Origin: Lachnospiraceae bacterium
GTDB lineage: Bacteria; Bacillota; Clostridia; Lachnospirales; Lachnospiraceae
Length of the DNA stretch: 49,365 nt
NCBI GenBank assembly: GCA_015057365.1
Contig: SVEN01000018.1
Coordinates: forward strand, 1 to 49,365
Direction of reading: 5' to 3'
Part shown: positions 15,665 to 24,192 of the stretch, piece by piece
How the letters are laid out: the number at the start of each line of letters is the position of its first letter
Position numbering within the stretch: the stretch's first letter is position 1
Made by a program: the position numbers and the translations under genes
Notes under the pieces: generated by a model
Told to the model about the DNA's origin: nothing
Databases searched by the model: none
What the model saw: the letters and a program-made list of their open reading frames with translations, nothing else

Positions 15665-15757
15665 GATGGTATCGAAGCTCGATTCGAGCAAATGACTTTC
15701 AAACGAAGGTCTTTTTCCCACACAAATTTAATAACAAAAGACGAAAGAGGGGTGTCG

Positions 15758-16741
15758 TTGGAAAAGCTGGTTGTAATCATTGATGACATGCCGGAGTACG
15801 GAAGACGGTTGGCCTTGTATTTAAATGCTTGTCGTACGTTTCCTTATCGTGCGGTTTTATTTGCGACGGCGGAGGAAGCGAAGGGGTATATGAAAACCGA
15901 CGGAGTGTATGCCGTAGTGGCTTCGGAAGCATTGGAAAAGGAAGTATTGGAGGTGACACTGGGAACAAAGGTGAAGTTGTTCCGGCTGAGTGAAAACAAG
16001 GACAGAGGGGATCTCTTCCTACTGTACCGATACGGTTCCGTGAAGGAAATCGTACGACGTTTGACCGAGCAAAAAGAGGTTGAAAAAAGGATTCCGGTAC
16101 TTGGTTTCTTTTCTCCGGCAGGAGGTTGTGAAGCAGAGCTTCTTTCCCGTGAAATTGCAAAACGGCTGGGTAGAAAAGGAAAGGTACTGTACCTTTCCTT
16201 GTTCCCCTTCGGTAGTTGTAAAAGGACGGGTGAAGACGGATTATCGGAGGCTCTGTATTTTGTCCGGCAGGAGAAGGATGGAGCAAGGGTTTCGTTGCAA
16301 CACCTGCTGCGGTACGAGGAAAACATGGACAGTATCGGCCCGGTGCGATGGTATACGGACCTGGACAGTGTTGCCAAGGAGGATATAAAGGCGTTATTGC
16401 AAAGCGACAGATGGGATACGGAATATGAGGCCTTTTTTGTGGCTGTCGGAGCCTTTGACAGGACAGGAAGAAACGTACTGAATTGTTGTGATTCCGTGCT
16501 TGTTCCGGTGTGGGAAACGGAACAGGGGAGAAATATTCAGGAGGATTTTCGACGCCAGTTAAAGGAGAGCGGAGAAACAAAACTGTATTCCGGAATGCTG
16601 GAGTTTTCGGTGAAGGAAGCCCTCGGACAGGTGTCGGAGGAAACCTTTGCGGAGGCGGTACAAAAGGGAGGGGAGGCAATTGCGGGAAGTTGCGGAGGAA
16701 ATACGAAAGCGGACGCTGGAACGGTTGGATCTGTCGGATGA
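15758..16741 (+). CDS. tadZ: TadZ/CpaE-like protein without a P-loop
   Basis: About 327 residues. The first 110 residues look like a receiver-type fold (LVVIIDDMPEYGRRLALYLN), followed by a ParA/MinD-like fold, the usual TadZ/CpaE plan for placing the pilus machine. At the Walker A position (LGFFSPAGGCEAELLSREIA) there is no GKS/T, so ATP hydrolysis is unlikely. I take the TTG at 15758 as start because GAAAGAGG lies at the right distance; an ATG at 15692 and a GTG at 15752 have no or badly spaced sites. It is the first gene of the Tad operon, and its end overlaps cpaF. Confidence 0.8.
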   Translation: MEKLVVIIDDMPEYGRRLALYLNACRTFPYRAVLFATAEEAKGYMKTDGVYAVVASEALEKEVLEVTLGTKVKLFRLSENKDRGDLFLLYRYGSVKEIVRRLTEQKEVEKRIPVLGFFSPAGGCEAELLSREIAKRLGRKGKVLYLSLFPFGSCKRTGEDGLSEALYFVRQEKDGARVSLQHLLRYEENMDSIGPVRWYTDLDSVAKEDIKALLQSDRWDTEYEAFFVAVGAFDRTGRNVLNCCDSVLVPVWETEQGRNIQEDFRRQLKESGETKLYSGMLEFSVKEALGQVSEETFAEAVQKGGEAIAGSCGGNTKADAGTVGSVG

Positions 16742-17858
16742 ATTGACGGATGAGCAAGTGCTTACGGCAATCGAACAAACCGTTTTGGCGTACGGGCGGG
16801 AACATTATTTGCCGCTTTCGGAAAAGATTCGGTTAAAGGAAGAGATTTTTCACGGAATCCGCGGATTGGACATTTTAGAGGAATTGTTGGCGGATGATTC
16901 GGTGACGGAGATTATGATAAACGGCCATGAGCACATTTTTTATGAAAAACGGGGACAGCTGTATTTGTGGGAAAAGCAGTTTTCCTCCGAGGAGAGACTT
17001 CGAGATGTAATTCAAAAAATGGCTGCGGAAGCGAATCGGGTGGTCAATGAAGCCAGTCCCATTGCGGATACGAGACTTTTGGACGGTTCCCGTGTGAATA
17101 TCGTACTTCCTCCCGCTTCTTTAGATGGTCCAGCGGTGACGATTCGTAAGTTTTCGAAGGTGCCGTATACCATGGACCGATTGGTGGAACTGGGAGCGGT
17201 AACCGAGGATGCAAGAGAGTATTTGGAGCATGCGGTACAGCAAAAAAGAAATATTTTTATCAGTGGCGGCACCGGCTCCGGTAAGACAACGTTTTTAAAT
17301 GCCTTGTCTGCGTACATTCCGGAGACGGAGCGGGTCATAACCATAGAGGATGCGGCGGAGTTGCAAATCCGGACAATTCCGAATCTGGTAAGGTTGGAGG
17401 TGCGGAAGGCTAATACCGAAGGATGCAGTGCAGTCAGTGTCAGGGATTTGATTAAAACAGCGCTGCGGATGCGCCCCTCCCGTATTATTGTTGGAGAAGT
17501 GCGGGGTGCGGAGGCATTGGATATGTTGCAGGCTATGAACACGGGCCATGAGGGGTCTTTGTCAACCGGTCATGCCAATTCTGCGGAGGATATGTTATCC
17601 AGGTTGGAGACTATGGTTTTACAGGGAAGCGACATTCCTCTGTATGCCATTCGGAAACAGATTGCTTCCGCGATAGATGTATTTATTCAGTTATACAGGC
17701 GGGGAGACGGGAGTCGCGGAGTGTTACAGATTTGCGAAAATGACGGCTTAAGTGATGGTGAGATAGTGCTTCGGCCTGTGTTTGAAGAAGCAAAAGAAGC
17801 AGATGCGAAAGCGGTGTTACGGTATCTGGGCGGATCAAGATTTCGGAAAGAAGGATAG
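16680..17858 (+). CDS. cpaF: CpaF/TadA pilus assembly ATPase
   Basis: A protein of about 392 residues of the secretion ATPase (VirB11/GspE) family that powers Flp pilus assembly. Seen are ISGGTGSGKTTF (Walker A near residue 196), the aspartate box ERVITIEDAAELQI, VGEVRGAEALDML (Walker B), and the histidine box GHEGSLSTGHANS. The TTG start at 16680 follows GGGAGGGGAGG, and the gene overlaps the end of tadZ by about 60 bp. Earlier in-frame starts lack a good site. TadB follows one base after the stop. Confidence 0.93.
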   Translation: MREVAEEIRKRTLERLDLSDELTDEQVLTAIEQTVLAYGREHYLPLSEKIRLKEEIFHGIRGLDILEELLADDSVTEIMINGHEHIFYEKRGQLYLWEKQFSSEERLRDVIQKMAAEANRVVNEASPIADTRLLDGSRVNIVLPPASLDGPAVTIRKFSKVPYTMDRLVELGAVTEDAREYLEHAVQQKRNIFISGGTGSGKTTFLNALSAYIPETERVITIEDAAELQIRTIPNLVRLEVRKANTEGCSAVSVRDLIKTALRMRPSRIIVGEVRGAEALDMLQAMNTGHEGSLSTGHANSAEDMLSRLETMVLQGSDIPLYAIRKQIASAIDVFIQLYRRGDGSRGVLQICENDGLSDGEIVLRPVFEEAKEADAKAVLRYLGGSRFRKEG

Positions 17859-17859
17859 A

Positions 17860-18603
17860 ATGGCAAAGAAACCAAAAAGAATAGGGAAAGCGCTCGATTG
17901 GAAAGTAATTGCAATAGGAAAGGGAGCCGGTCTGGGGGCCTTGATTGCCTGGTTGTTTTTTCAAAGTGTGTGGGGATTGCTGTGCATACCGGTTTGTGTG
18001 GGACTGTTATGGAAGCGGACAAAAAAGCAGGAAAGGCAACGCAGGCAGGAAAAGGAGCAGGAGTACTTTGTAGAGTATCTGGGCTTTTTGAAGGAGGCGC
18101 TATTGGTTGGGTATTCCCTGGAACAGGCGGTGGGAGAAGGCAAAAAGGGAATGTTGACGACCCTAAAAGAGAATGAGCCGTTTTTACAGGCTGTTACACG
18201 TTTGGAACGGAAAATGCAGCTTGGAACAACGGTGGAGACGGTGTTCTCTCAGTGGGCAGAGGAAGCTCTGTGTGAGGATGTCGGAGATTTTGCGGAGGTC
18301 CTGTTTATTGCAAAACGTACCGGAGGAGCGGTGCAACAGGTAATCGAGAATACGGAGCAGGTGATTCGGGATAAGCAGGAGACTCTTCGCTATATCCGGT
18401 CGGTTATGCATAGTAGGGAATACGAAGCAAAGGTAATGAAATGTATGCCGTTTGCGATGCTCATCTATTTGCGGCTGTTTATGTCGGATTTTCTGGCGCC
18501 GTTGTATCACAATGCGGTGGGAGTTTGTGTAATGACGGTGGTGCTGGTGATTTATTTTTTCCTTTCCCTGGCGGTAGATAAGGTAACGGCAGTGTCGTTG
18601 TAA
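17860..18603 (+). CDS. tadB: TadB-like pilus platform protein
   Basis: A 247-residue membrane protein of the GspF/TadB family. It has hydrophobic segments near residues 25-50 and two at the C-terminus (MPFAMLIYLRLFM and the last 30 residues), with a conserved cytoplasmic region in between (ALLVGYSLEQAVGE, RTGGAVQQVIENTEQVIRDK). TadB and TadC form the membrane platform that CpaF acts on. The ATG at 17860 follows AAAGAAGGATAG. Confidence 0.9.
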   Translation: MAKKPKRIGKALDWKVIAIGKGAGLGALIAWLFFQSVWGLLCIPVCVGLLWKRTKKQERQRRQEKEQEYFVEYLGFLKEALLVGYSLEQAVGEGKKGMLTTLKENEPFLQAVTRLERKMQLGTTVETVFSQWAEEALCEDVGDFAEVLFIAKRTGGAVQQVIENTEQVIRDKQETLRYIRSVMHSREYEAKVMKCMPFAMLIYLRLFMSDFLAPLYHNAVGVCVMTVVLVIYFFLSLAVDKVTAVSL

Positions 18604-18612
18604 AGGAGGACT

Positions 18613-19815
18613 ATGAGTAAGAAAGAAAAGATACAATGGGCACTGATCGGAGTAATTGTTCTTATGACGGCAGTATTTCTCTTGCTCCGGAACAGGGAAG
18701 AGGAAGAAGATACGCGGGTATGGATTACAAGGCCGGAAAGCGGAATAAAGAAGGAGACGGTGGCACTTCGTTTAGAGGAAGATTCAGAAGAATGGACGTT
18801 AGAGGTGGCATCCAGGGAACGGACGGAGGAAGAAGTCCGGGAGGCATTTTCGGAAACGGTTTGTATTCTGAATGAATTCTTTGGAATAGAGAAGGATGGT
18901 TGCGCAGTGTTATCGGAATCGGTTGTGTTGCCGCAAGTGATCCCGGAAACCGGTGTGGATATCCGATGGAGCAGTTCAGATTATGAGGTAATAACAAAGG
19001 ACGGAACGGTACACAGGGAGCATTTAAAGGACCCTTGTGAGGTGTATCTTCAAGCGGGGATGAGTTATGGAACGGAAGAACGGGAGCATTGGTTTGCGGT
19101 GAAAGTGTTGCCGTATGAGGAAGGAAGTAAAGAGGCGTTGTTATACGTTGCGCGGGAAGAACTGCGGGCATTGGAGCAAAAGACGACCGGTGAAGAAGGC
19201 TTTTATCTTCCGGATGCAATCGGTCCGGTGACGGTGGGACGGCCGGAGGAGTCCGGCTTTTCATGGGGGATATTGGCTGTTGGGATATTATTTATTCCGT
19301 TTGTGCTGATATGTTCTAAGCACCGGGAAAAGGAAAAAGAGCGAAAGCAACGGGAAGAAGAGCTGCTGACGGAGTATCCTCGGCTGATTACCAAGCTTAC
19401 GTTGTATTCCGGTGCCGGGATGAGTTTGCGGGGGAGTTTCGAGCGTTTAGGCGCGGAATATCGTGCGAAGGCGGAAAAAGCAGGAAGACGAAACGCGATT
19501 GCAGAGGAGATTTTAGTGCTTGTAGGGGAACTGAAAAACGGAACTTCAGAGGCGCGGGCGTATGAAGCTTTCGGAAGACGGATTGGACTAAAACCGTATT
19601 TACGATGTGCATCGTTACTGGTCAGCCAATTACAAAAGGGTAGCGGTGGCCTGCGCAAAAATTTGGAAAACGAAGTACGTCTGGCCTGGGAAATGCATCG
19701 GGAACGTGCAGCTAAAAAGGGGGAAGAGGGACAGACAAAACTTTTATTCCCGATGATGGGGATGTTGTTTTTGGTAATGGCGGTGGTCATGATACCTGCG
19801 TTTTTTTCGATGTAA
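18613..19815 (+). CDS. tadC: TadC-like platform protein with Ig-like insertion
   Basis: A 400-residue membrane protein. The C-terminal part (about 218-400) is a TadC/GspF-type domain: membrane segment 218-235, cytoplasmic helices such as LITKLTLYSGAGMSLRGSF and LLVSQLQKGSGGLRKNLENE, and a final membrane segment. The N-terminal part is unusual: a membrane segment at 9-25, then about 190 residues predicted outside, including VDIRWSSSDYEVITKDGTV at 115-133, typical of bacterial Ig-like or atrophied-Ig (aBig) domains. Standard TadC proteins lack this. AAAGGAGG precedes the ATG. Function of the outer domain is unknown. Confidence 0.85.
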   Translation: MSKKEKIQWALIGVIVLMTAVFLLLRNREEEEDTRVWITRPESGIKKETVALRLEEDSEEWTLEVASRERTEEEVREAFSETVCILNEFFGIEKDGCAVLSESVVLPQVIPETGVDIRWSSSDYEVITKDGTVHREHLKDPCEVYLQAGMSYGTEEREHWFAVKVLPYEEGSKEALLYVAREELRALEQKTTGEEGFYLPDAIGPVTVGRPEESGFSWGILAVGILFIPFVLICSKHREKEKERKQREEELLTEYPRLITKLTLYSGAGMSLRGSFERLGAEYRAKAEKAGRRNAIAEEILVLVGELKNGTSEARAYEAFGRRIGLKPYLRCASLLVSQLQKGSGGLRKNLENEVRLAWEMHRERAAKKGEEGQTKLLFPMMGMLFLVMAVVMIPAFFSM

Positions 19816-19846
19816 CAAAAGGATGGCAGAACAGGAGGAGCATGGG

Positions 19847-20011
19847 ATGAAAGATATTTTACGAAATAACAAAGGTGTGGGTGTAGTTGAGGTTATTTTG
19901 ATTCTGGTGGTGTTGATTGCATTGGTCCTGATTTTTAAAGAGCAGTTGGGAAGTATGGTTGCCAAGGCAATGGAGGCTTTGGAAAAGAGCATGAATGAGG
20001 TATTATCGTGA
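19847..20011 (+). CDS. Flp1-like pilin
   Basis: A 54-residue prepilin. After a short charged leader (MKDILRNNKG) follows VGVVEVILILVVLIALVLIFK, a hydrophobic helix with the glutamate at position 5 after the presumed G/V cleavage site, the class III signal of Flp pilins. It resembles the Flp1-like family (PF16982). It is likely the major pilus subunit, cut by the peptidase encoded at 23496. GGAGGAG precedes the ATG. Confidence 0.88.
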   Translation: MKDILRNNKGVGVVEVILILVVLIALVLIFKEQLGSMVAKAMEALEKSMNEVLS

Positions 20012-22470
20012 AGCTAAAGGGATCTGTTACCGTATACTTTTCTTTGGTTTTTATGGTGATGTTCAGCTTTATTATTTCCTTTTTCGAGATGGCGGCGTAT
20101 ACCGCGCGAGCCTCCTATCATGCGGTCGCGTCCCGACTTGCGGTAGAGAATTTTTTTGCGGCGTATCTGGCTCCGTTATATGAAGAGTACCATGTTTTCG
20201 GAAGAGAAGTGCCGTCGTGGGGAGAGGAATCGGAGTTCACAGAGCAAAGTATTGCGGATGATATCGCATACATGACGGAAAAAAGAGAGGGTGAGAAGTC
20301 TTTGCTGATTCGCTCCGGTGCAGAGTTTGATGTGACAAATGTTTTAATGCTAACGGACAACAAACTGGAGGGTTTTCATAGTCAGGCAGTCTCCGCCATG
20401 AAGTATCGTGCCGCGCCTGAGGTAATATCTACCTTGGCGGAATTTGCGGGGATGACGGAGCAAGCCAACGCCCATTTGGAGATTGCGGCGGCAAAGGCAG
20501 CCACCGACACCGCATATGCAAAAGTGGATGAAAAAATATTACGTTTGATTGAACTGGTAGACGGGGTAGAAATAAAAAAATACGAGAAATTTATGGGTGG
20601 TAAAAATGTTGCGTTTCAAAAGGATGCGTATGTGAAGTATTTCAGTACCGATCCGGAAGGAGCGGCGAAATATTTTGACAGAACTCAGGTGTATCAGGCT
20701 TTTTTGAGTAATCATGAGAATCCTTACGATACATTGGTATCCCTTGCCGGACGGGCAGAGACGCTTGCGGCGGAGATGGAAGTGAGGGAGTATGAGGAAA
20801 TGATTTGCCGAAGCGGGTTGGCGAGAGTCCGAGGACAGCTTGGTGTGCTGGCGCCCAAAATCGAGAATCTTGAGAAGAGTATCAAAGAGACATCGCTTCA
20901 GTATATTTCCGATACGGCAAAGTTGGGGAAATTGATTCTGACAAAGGGAGATGAGGAGGAAATCGCTGAGCTGACTGTCCGGGTCAATACGTTGGAAAAA
21001 GAAAAGGAGCGTATGGAGTCCGAGAAGAAGCAGTATGAAGAGGATGAGAAGAAGCTGAAAAAAGAGGAGGACCTGTTGGAAAAGGAGCAACGGTCCTTGG
21101 AAAAGACGGCAAAAAGTCAGAGAAAAACGGCGGAAAAGCTTGTGGACGAAGAGGAGAAGTTTGTAGAGCAATGTGAAAAAGTCCGGGATATATGTGAGGA
21201 ATCCTATGACTATGCGGAAGAAGTCCGGGCAGAGTTGGCAAAGGCAAAGAAAGTGAAGGCGACTTGCCAGGCGGTACTGGATTCGTTGAGTCTTGTAATC
21301 GGTGAAGAAGCGGTAGAGGAGTACCGAAGGGAATTGGATACCTATCTGTTTTATGAGGATTTGGACGGATTTGACTTTGATAAAATGAAGCAGACGTTAT
21401 TAGGAAATATGTCCGCATTGTGGAATATATCGGTCCGGATAAAAGGAACGTATTCTTCTGCACTTTCTTCTGCGGTCTCCGAGTTGAAGAAAGAAGCGTC
21501 ATCGATAAGAGTGTATTCCTTTTACGGATTGAAGTTAAACTACGGTGAGATGTCTTTGGCAGATAATCTGTATGACGGAGTGGAATCGATGATATCCGAA
21601 GAGGTGGCGGAAGGCTTTCTGGGTTTTTTAACAAACAAGGAATTATCAGAGAAGGAATTGGATACTTCTTATTTGCCTTCCGGCTTCCGGTATGAAGACG
21701 AAGGCTTTGACATTTTTTCCTTGTTGGGGACGGACATGGGCGCTATTTTTGATGAAATGAAAACGCTGCTTCCGGAGGATATATCCGCGGGGGCTGTGTT
21801 AAGCGATGCTTCGGATGCGATGTTGTTTCACTCGTACCTTGTCACCCATTTCGGTGATTTCTTTGAGGAAAACGGGGTAGGAGCACTTTCTTATGAGAAG
21901 GAGTATCTTATTGCGGGAAAGGCTACGGATAAAGAGAATCTTTCCTCGGTGGCTATGCGGATTTGTGCGGTGCGAACCATATTACATTTTGTGTCGCTGT
22001 ACACGGACAGTACCCGAAAAGCGCCCGTTGAGCAGGCGGCGTTAGCGGCGTGCGGGATCATCGGGTTGCCGGCACTAAAAAGTATTGTAGTCTTTCTTCT
22101 GCTTTTTGTGTGGGCGTTGGAGGAGGCAATGATTGATACGGCGGCCTTTCTGCAAGGGAAAAGACTCTTGTTATATCCGGGAAAAAACGGCGGAAGTCTG
22201 TCCTTTCGAGAAATCCTGATGTTTTCCAAAACCTTTGTGTTGGAGAAAGCAAAACAGAAAAAGGATGACAAAGGTCTTGCTTTCGGATACAACGAATTTT
22301 TGCATCTCTTTTTGTTTTTGACACCGAAGGAGGATAAAAAGTACAGAGCGGCGGATTTGATTCAGGAAAATATGCGGAATATCTATCAAAAGGAATTCCG
22401 ATTGAATCATTGCGTGTGGAAAATATTGTATCGTGTAGATGAGAGACCGTATGTATATGCTTATGAATGA
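20008..22470 (+). CDS. DUF5702-like Tad-locus protein with long coiled coil
   Basis: An 820-residue protein starting VKLKGSVTVYFSLVFMVM, with one N-terminal membrane segment and the GSVTVYFSL motif that marks DUF5702/TadE-type proteins of Gram-positive Tad loci. Residues about 290-425 are a long charged coiled coil rich in E and K. A second hydrophobic segment (LKSIVVFLLLFVWALEEAMI) is near residue 700. The GTG start overlaps the pilin stop TGA, with GAGG upstream, so translation is coupled. Role is unknown; a pilus-associated cell-surface protein is likely. Confidence 0.8.
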   Translation: MKLKGSVTVYFSLVFMVMFSFIISFFEMAAYTARASYHAVASRLAVENFFAAYLAPLYEEYHVFGREVPSWGEESEFTEQSIADDIAYMTEKREGEKSLLIRSGAEFDVTNVLMLTDNKLEGFHSQAVSAMKYRAAPEVISTLAEFAGMTEQANAHLEIAAAKAATDTAYAKVDEKILRLIELVDGVEIKKYEKFMGGKNVAFQKDAYVKYFSTDPEGAAKYFDRTQVYQAFLSNHENPYDTLVSLAGRAETLAAEMEVREYEEMICRSGLARVRGQLGVLAPKIENLEKSIKETSLQYISDTAKLGKLILTKGDEEEIAELTVRVNTLEKEKERMESEKKQYEEDEKKLKKEEDLLEKEQRSLEKTAKSQRKTAEKLVDEEEKFVEQCEKVRDICEESYDYAEEVRAELAKAKKVKATCQAVLDSLSLVIGEEAVEEYRRELDTYLFYEDLDGFDFDKMKQTLLGNMSALWNISVRIKGTYSSALSSAVSELKKEASSIRVYSFYGLKLNYGEMSLADNLYDGVESMISEEVAEGFLGFLTNKELSEKELDTSYLPSGFRYEDEGFDIFSLLGTDMGAIFDEMKTLLPEDISAGAVLSDASDAMLFHSYLVTHFGDFFEENGVGALSYEKEYLIAGKATDKENLSSVAMRICAVRTILHFVSLYTDSTRKAPVEQAALAACGIIGLPALKSIVVFLLLFVWALEEAMIDTAAFLQGKRLLLYPGKNGGSLSFREILMFSKTFVLEKAKQKKDDKGLAFGYNEFLHLFLFLTPKEDKKYRAADLIQENMRNIYQKEFRLNHCVWKILYRVDERPYVYAYE

Positions 22471-22488
22471 TAAGGAAGGAGGTGCATT

Positions 22489-23496
22489 TTGATATCTGTT
22501 CTTATGTTATTTCGTGACCAAGAAAAAATTCCTGCAAAATCGGCATTACTCTTTTCCTCCCCTACTCTTATTGCCGGTTTTGTTTATCCGAGATACTTTT
22601 TTCGACTACTCACTAAAAAAGCTTGCGAAAAGATTCATAATAAATCGTTGGGCCGGAATTGTAAGAGCAGATATCAAAATGCATCCGTAACGGTGGAAGC
22701 ATCCGTGGCATTTCCTGTTTTTTTCTTTGCGGTAATGTATCTGATACAGATGTTTTATGTGTTACGTGCGGAAGTGGTAATAGCCGAGGCGGGACTTACG
22801 GCAGCCAGAGAGGCTGCGGCTTATTCTTATGTGGCGGAGCGTTTGGCGAATGGGGAAAATGCGGTGGCGGAAACACTACTGGATCTTTTTGATCAGAAAA
22901 TTGTACAGGATGTGGCGATGACCGCAATGTTTCATGCCAGGTGCGATAAGGACATTTTGAAATGTGCGGGAGTGGCGCAGGGGTTTGGCGGCATTTGGGT
23001 GAATACGGAGGCTTCCGGTGCGAAAACCAATGCGGAAATCTATTATTGGGTAAATCCTCCGAATGTATGGACGAAGAGGAGTCGCGGATATTACGTGATG
23101 CGGCTGGTATATCGGGACTGGACCGGGGAAGGAAGTATATCGGGGCAGGCGGAAGACGAAGAGGAAAATGAAACTACGGTTTATATGACAGAGCACGGGA
23201 GCGTGTATCATAGAAACAGAGCATGTACGTACATAAAGATTGATACGACACCGATAATGTCGGAATATGTGGGAAGCAAAAGAAATGCATCGGGCGCAAA
23301 GTATTACGCGTGTGAGTTTTGTGACCCTGTGTTGTACAACGGATTGCAGGTTTATGTTACGGAATACGGAACCAGATATCATGCGGTATCCACCTGCTCC
23401 GCGATTAAGCGGACTGTAAAAGAGTGTGATTTGGCTGAAGTAGAGCAAACTTATCGTGCATGCAGTAAATGCGGAAAGAGAGAAGGAGGTTCTTGA
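22489..23496 (+). CDS. TadE-like pseudopilin with tandem YH-C-CxxC repeats
   Basis: A 335-residue protein starting at TTG after AAGGAGGTG. A TadE-type segment, NASVTVEASVAFPVFFFAV, begins at about residue 64, after an uncommonly long N-terminal part. The C-terminal 107 residues hold two copies of a pattern YH-x4-C ... C-x-x-C: H241, C246, C275, C278 and H298, C303, C325, C328, which could bind zinc. Each copy starts (T)E-x-G-x-x-YH. The prepilin peptidase gene overlaps the stop (TGATG). Confidence 0.8.
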   Translation: MISVLMLFRDQEKIPAKSALLFSSPTLIAGFVYPRYFFRLLTKKACEKIHNKSLGRNCKSRYQNASVTVEASVAFPVFFFAVMYLIQMFYVLRAEVVIAEAGLTAAREAAAYSYVAERLANGENAVAETLLDLFDQKIVQDVAMTAMFHARCDKDILKCAGVAQGFGGIWVNTEASGAKTNAEIYYWVNPPNVWTKRSRGYYVMRLVYRDWTGEGSISGQAEDEEENETTVYMTEHGSVYHRNRACTYIKIDTTPIMSEYVGSKRNASGAKYYACEFCDPVLYNGLQVYVTEYGTRYHAVSTCSAIKRTVKECDLAEVEQTYRACSKCGKREGGS

Positions 23497-23939
23497 TGGA
23501 GTCGTTGGGAAGGATGGTAAGAGAATTATGCGCTGTCCCGACACTGCTGTGGCTGGCATTACAGGATAAAAGGCATTTGGGGGTTATGCCCTGCGGGTTA
23601 TTGATAGCGTCGATTTGTTTACTGGTCTCAGGGCAATTCGGGGCTGTGAGCCGGCAGTCTGCACTGGGCGGTGTCATGATAGGCGCAGTGCTTATGATGT
23701 TTGCTTATTTTTCAAAGGAAGCTATCGGTATGGCAGATGCTGTGATTGTTCTTGTGTGCGGAGCGGCGTTTGGACTATTGGAAACGGTGATGTTTACTTT
23801 TCTTGCAACATTGTACGCGGGTATATACTCGGGGATACTTTTGCTTGCGAAGAAGGCAGGGAAAAAAAGTCGAATTCCGTTTTTGCCCTTTCTTTTTTTG
23901 GGATATATTACCATGCGGGTGATGGAAAGGTGTATTTAG
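23496..23939 (+). CDS. tadV: Prepilin peptidase (A24/TadV-like)
   Basis: A 148-residue integral membrane aspartic protease of the A24 family, which cleaves and may methylate Flp prepilins. Seen are an aspartate in LWLALQDKRHLGVMP near residue 25 and the GxGD-type site in KEAIGMADAVIVL (here GMAD). About four membrane segments follow. ATG overlaps the stop of the TadE-like gene, and GAAGGAGG lies upstream. It should process the pilin at 19847 and the TadE-like proteins. Confidence 0.88.
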   Translation: MESLGRMVRELCAVPTLLWLALQDKRHLGVMPCGLLIASICLLVSGQFGAVSRQSALGGVMIGAVLMMFAYFSKEAIGMADAVIVLVCGAAFGLLETVMFTFLATLYAGIYSGILLLAKKAGKKSRIPFLPFLFLGYITMRVMERCI

Positions 23940-23950
23940 GAGGGTAACGA

Positions 23951-24172
23951 ATGAAACAGAGGGTGAGGGCATCCATGACGGTAGAGGCGGCATTACTGTA
24001 TCCGATGATGTTACTGATTGTGTTTTTACTGGTAAAGCTGACCGTATATCGGTATGTGCTGGTACAACAGCAGGCGGCAGAGCTGTATGATGAGGTGTTT
24101 CATGAGCGTACGATAGAAACATCACAACTTATAAGAATTTCAGATACGGCATTTGATTTCTTTTCGAAGTAA
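23951..24172 (+). CDS. Small TadE-like pseudopilin
   Basis: A 73-residue protein starting MKQRVRASMTVEAALLYPMM, with the TadE motif and one membrane helix, then a short outer part ending FDFFSK. This is shorter than normal TadE (about 130-200 residues), but no frameshift is visible, so it may be an intact minor pilin. AGGAGGGTAACGA precedes the ATG. Confidence 0.82.
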   Translation: MKQRVRASMTVEAALLYPMMLLIVFLLVKLTVYRYVLVQQQAAELYDEVFHERTIETSQLIRISDTAFDFFSK

Positions 24173-24192
24173 CGGGCAAAGGAGGAAAAACG

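Noticed and set aside
15777-16805. A 342-codon open frame on the minus strand opposite tadZ
   Set aside because: No ribosome binding site and a low-complexity proline/arginine-rich product, while the plus frame has TadZ features. It is a by-product of purine-rich coding in the Tad operon.
20539-21634. Long minus-strand frames opposite DUF5702
   Set aside because: Leucine/phenylalanine-rich products without start signals, opposite a clear coiled-coil gene.
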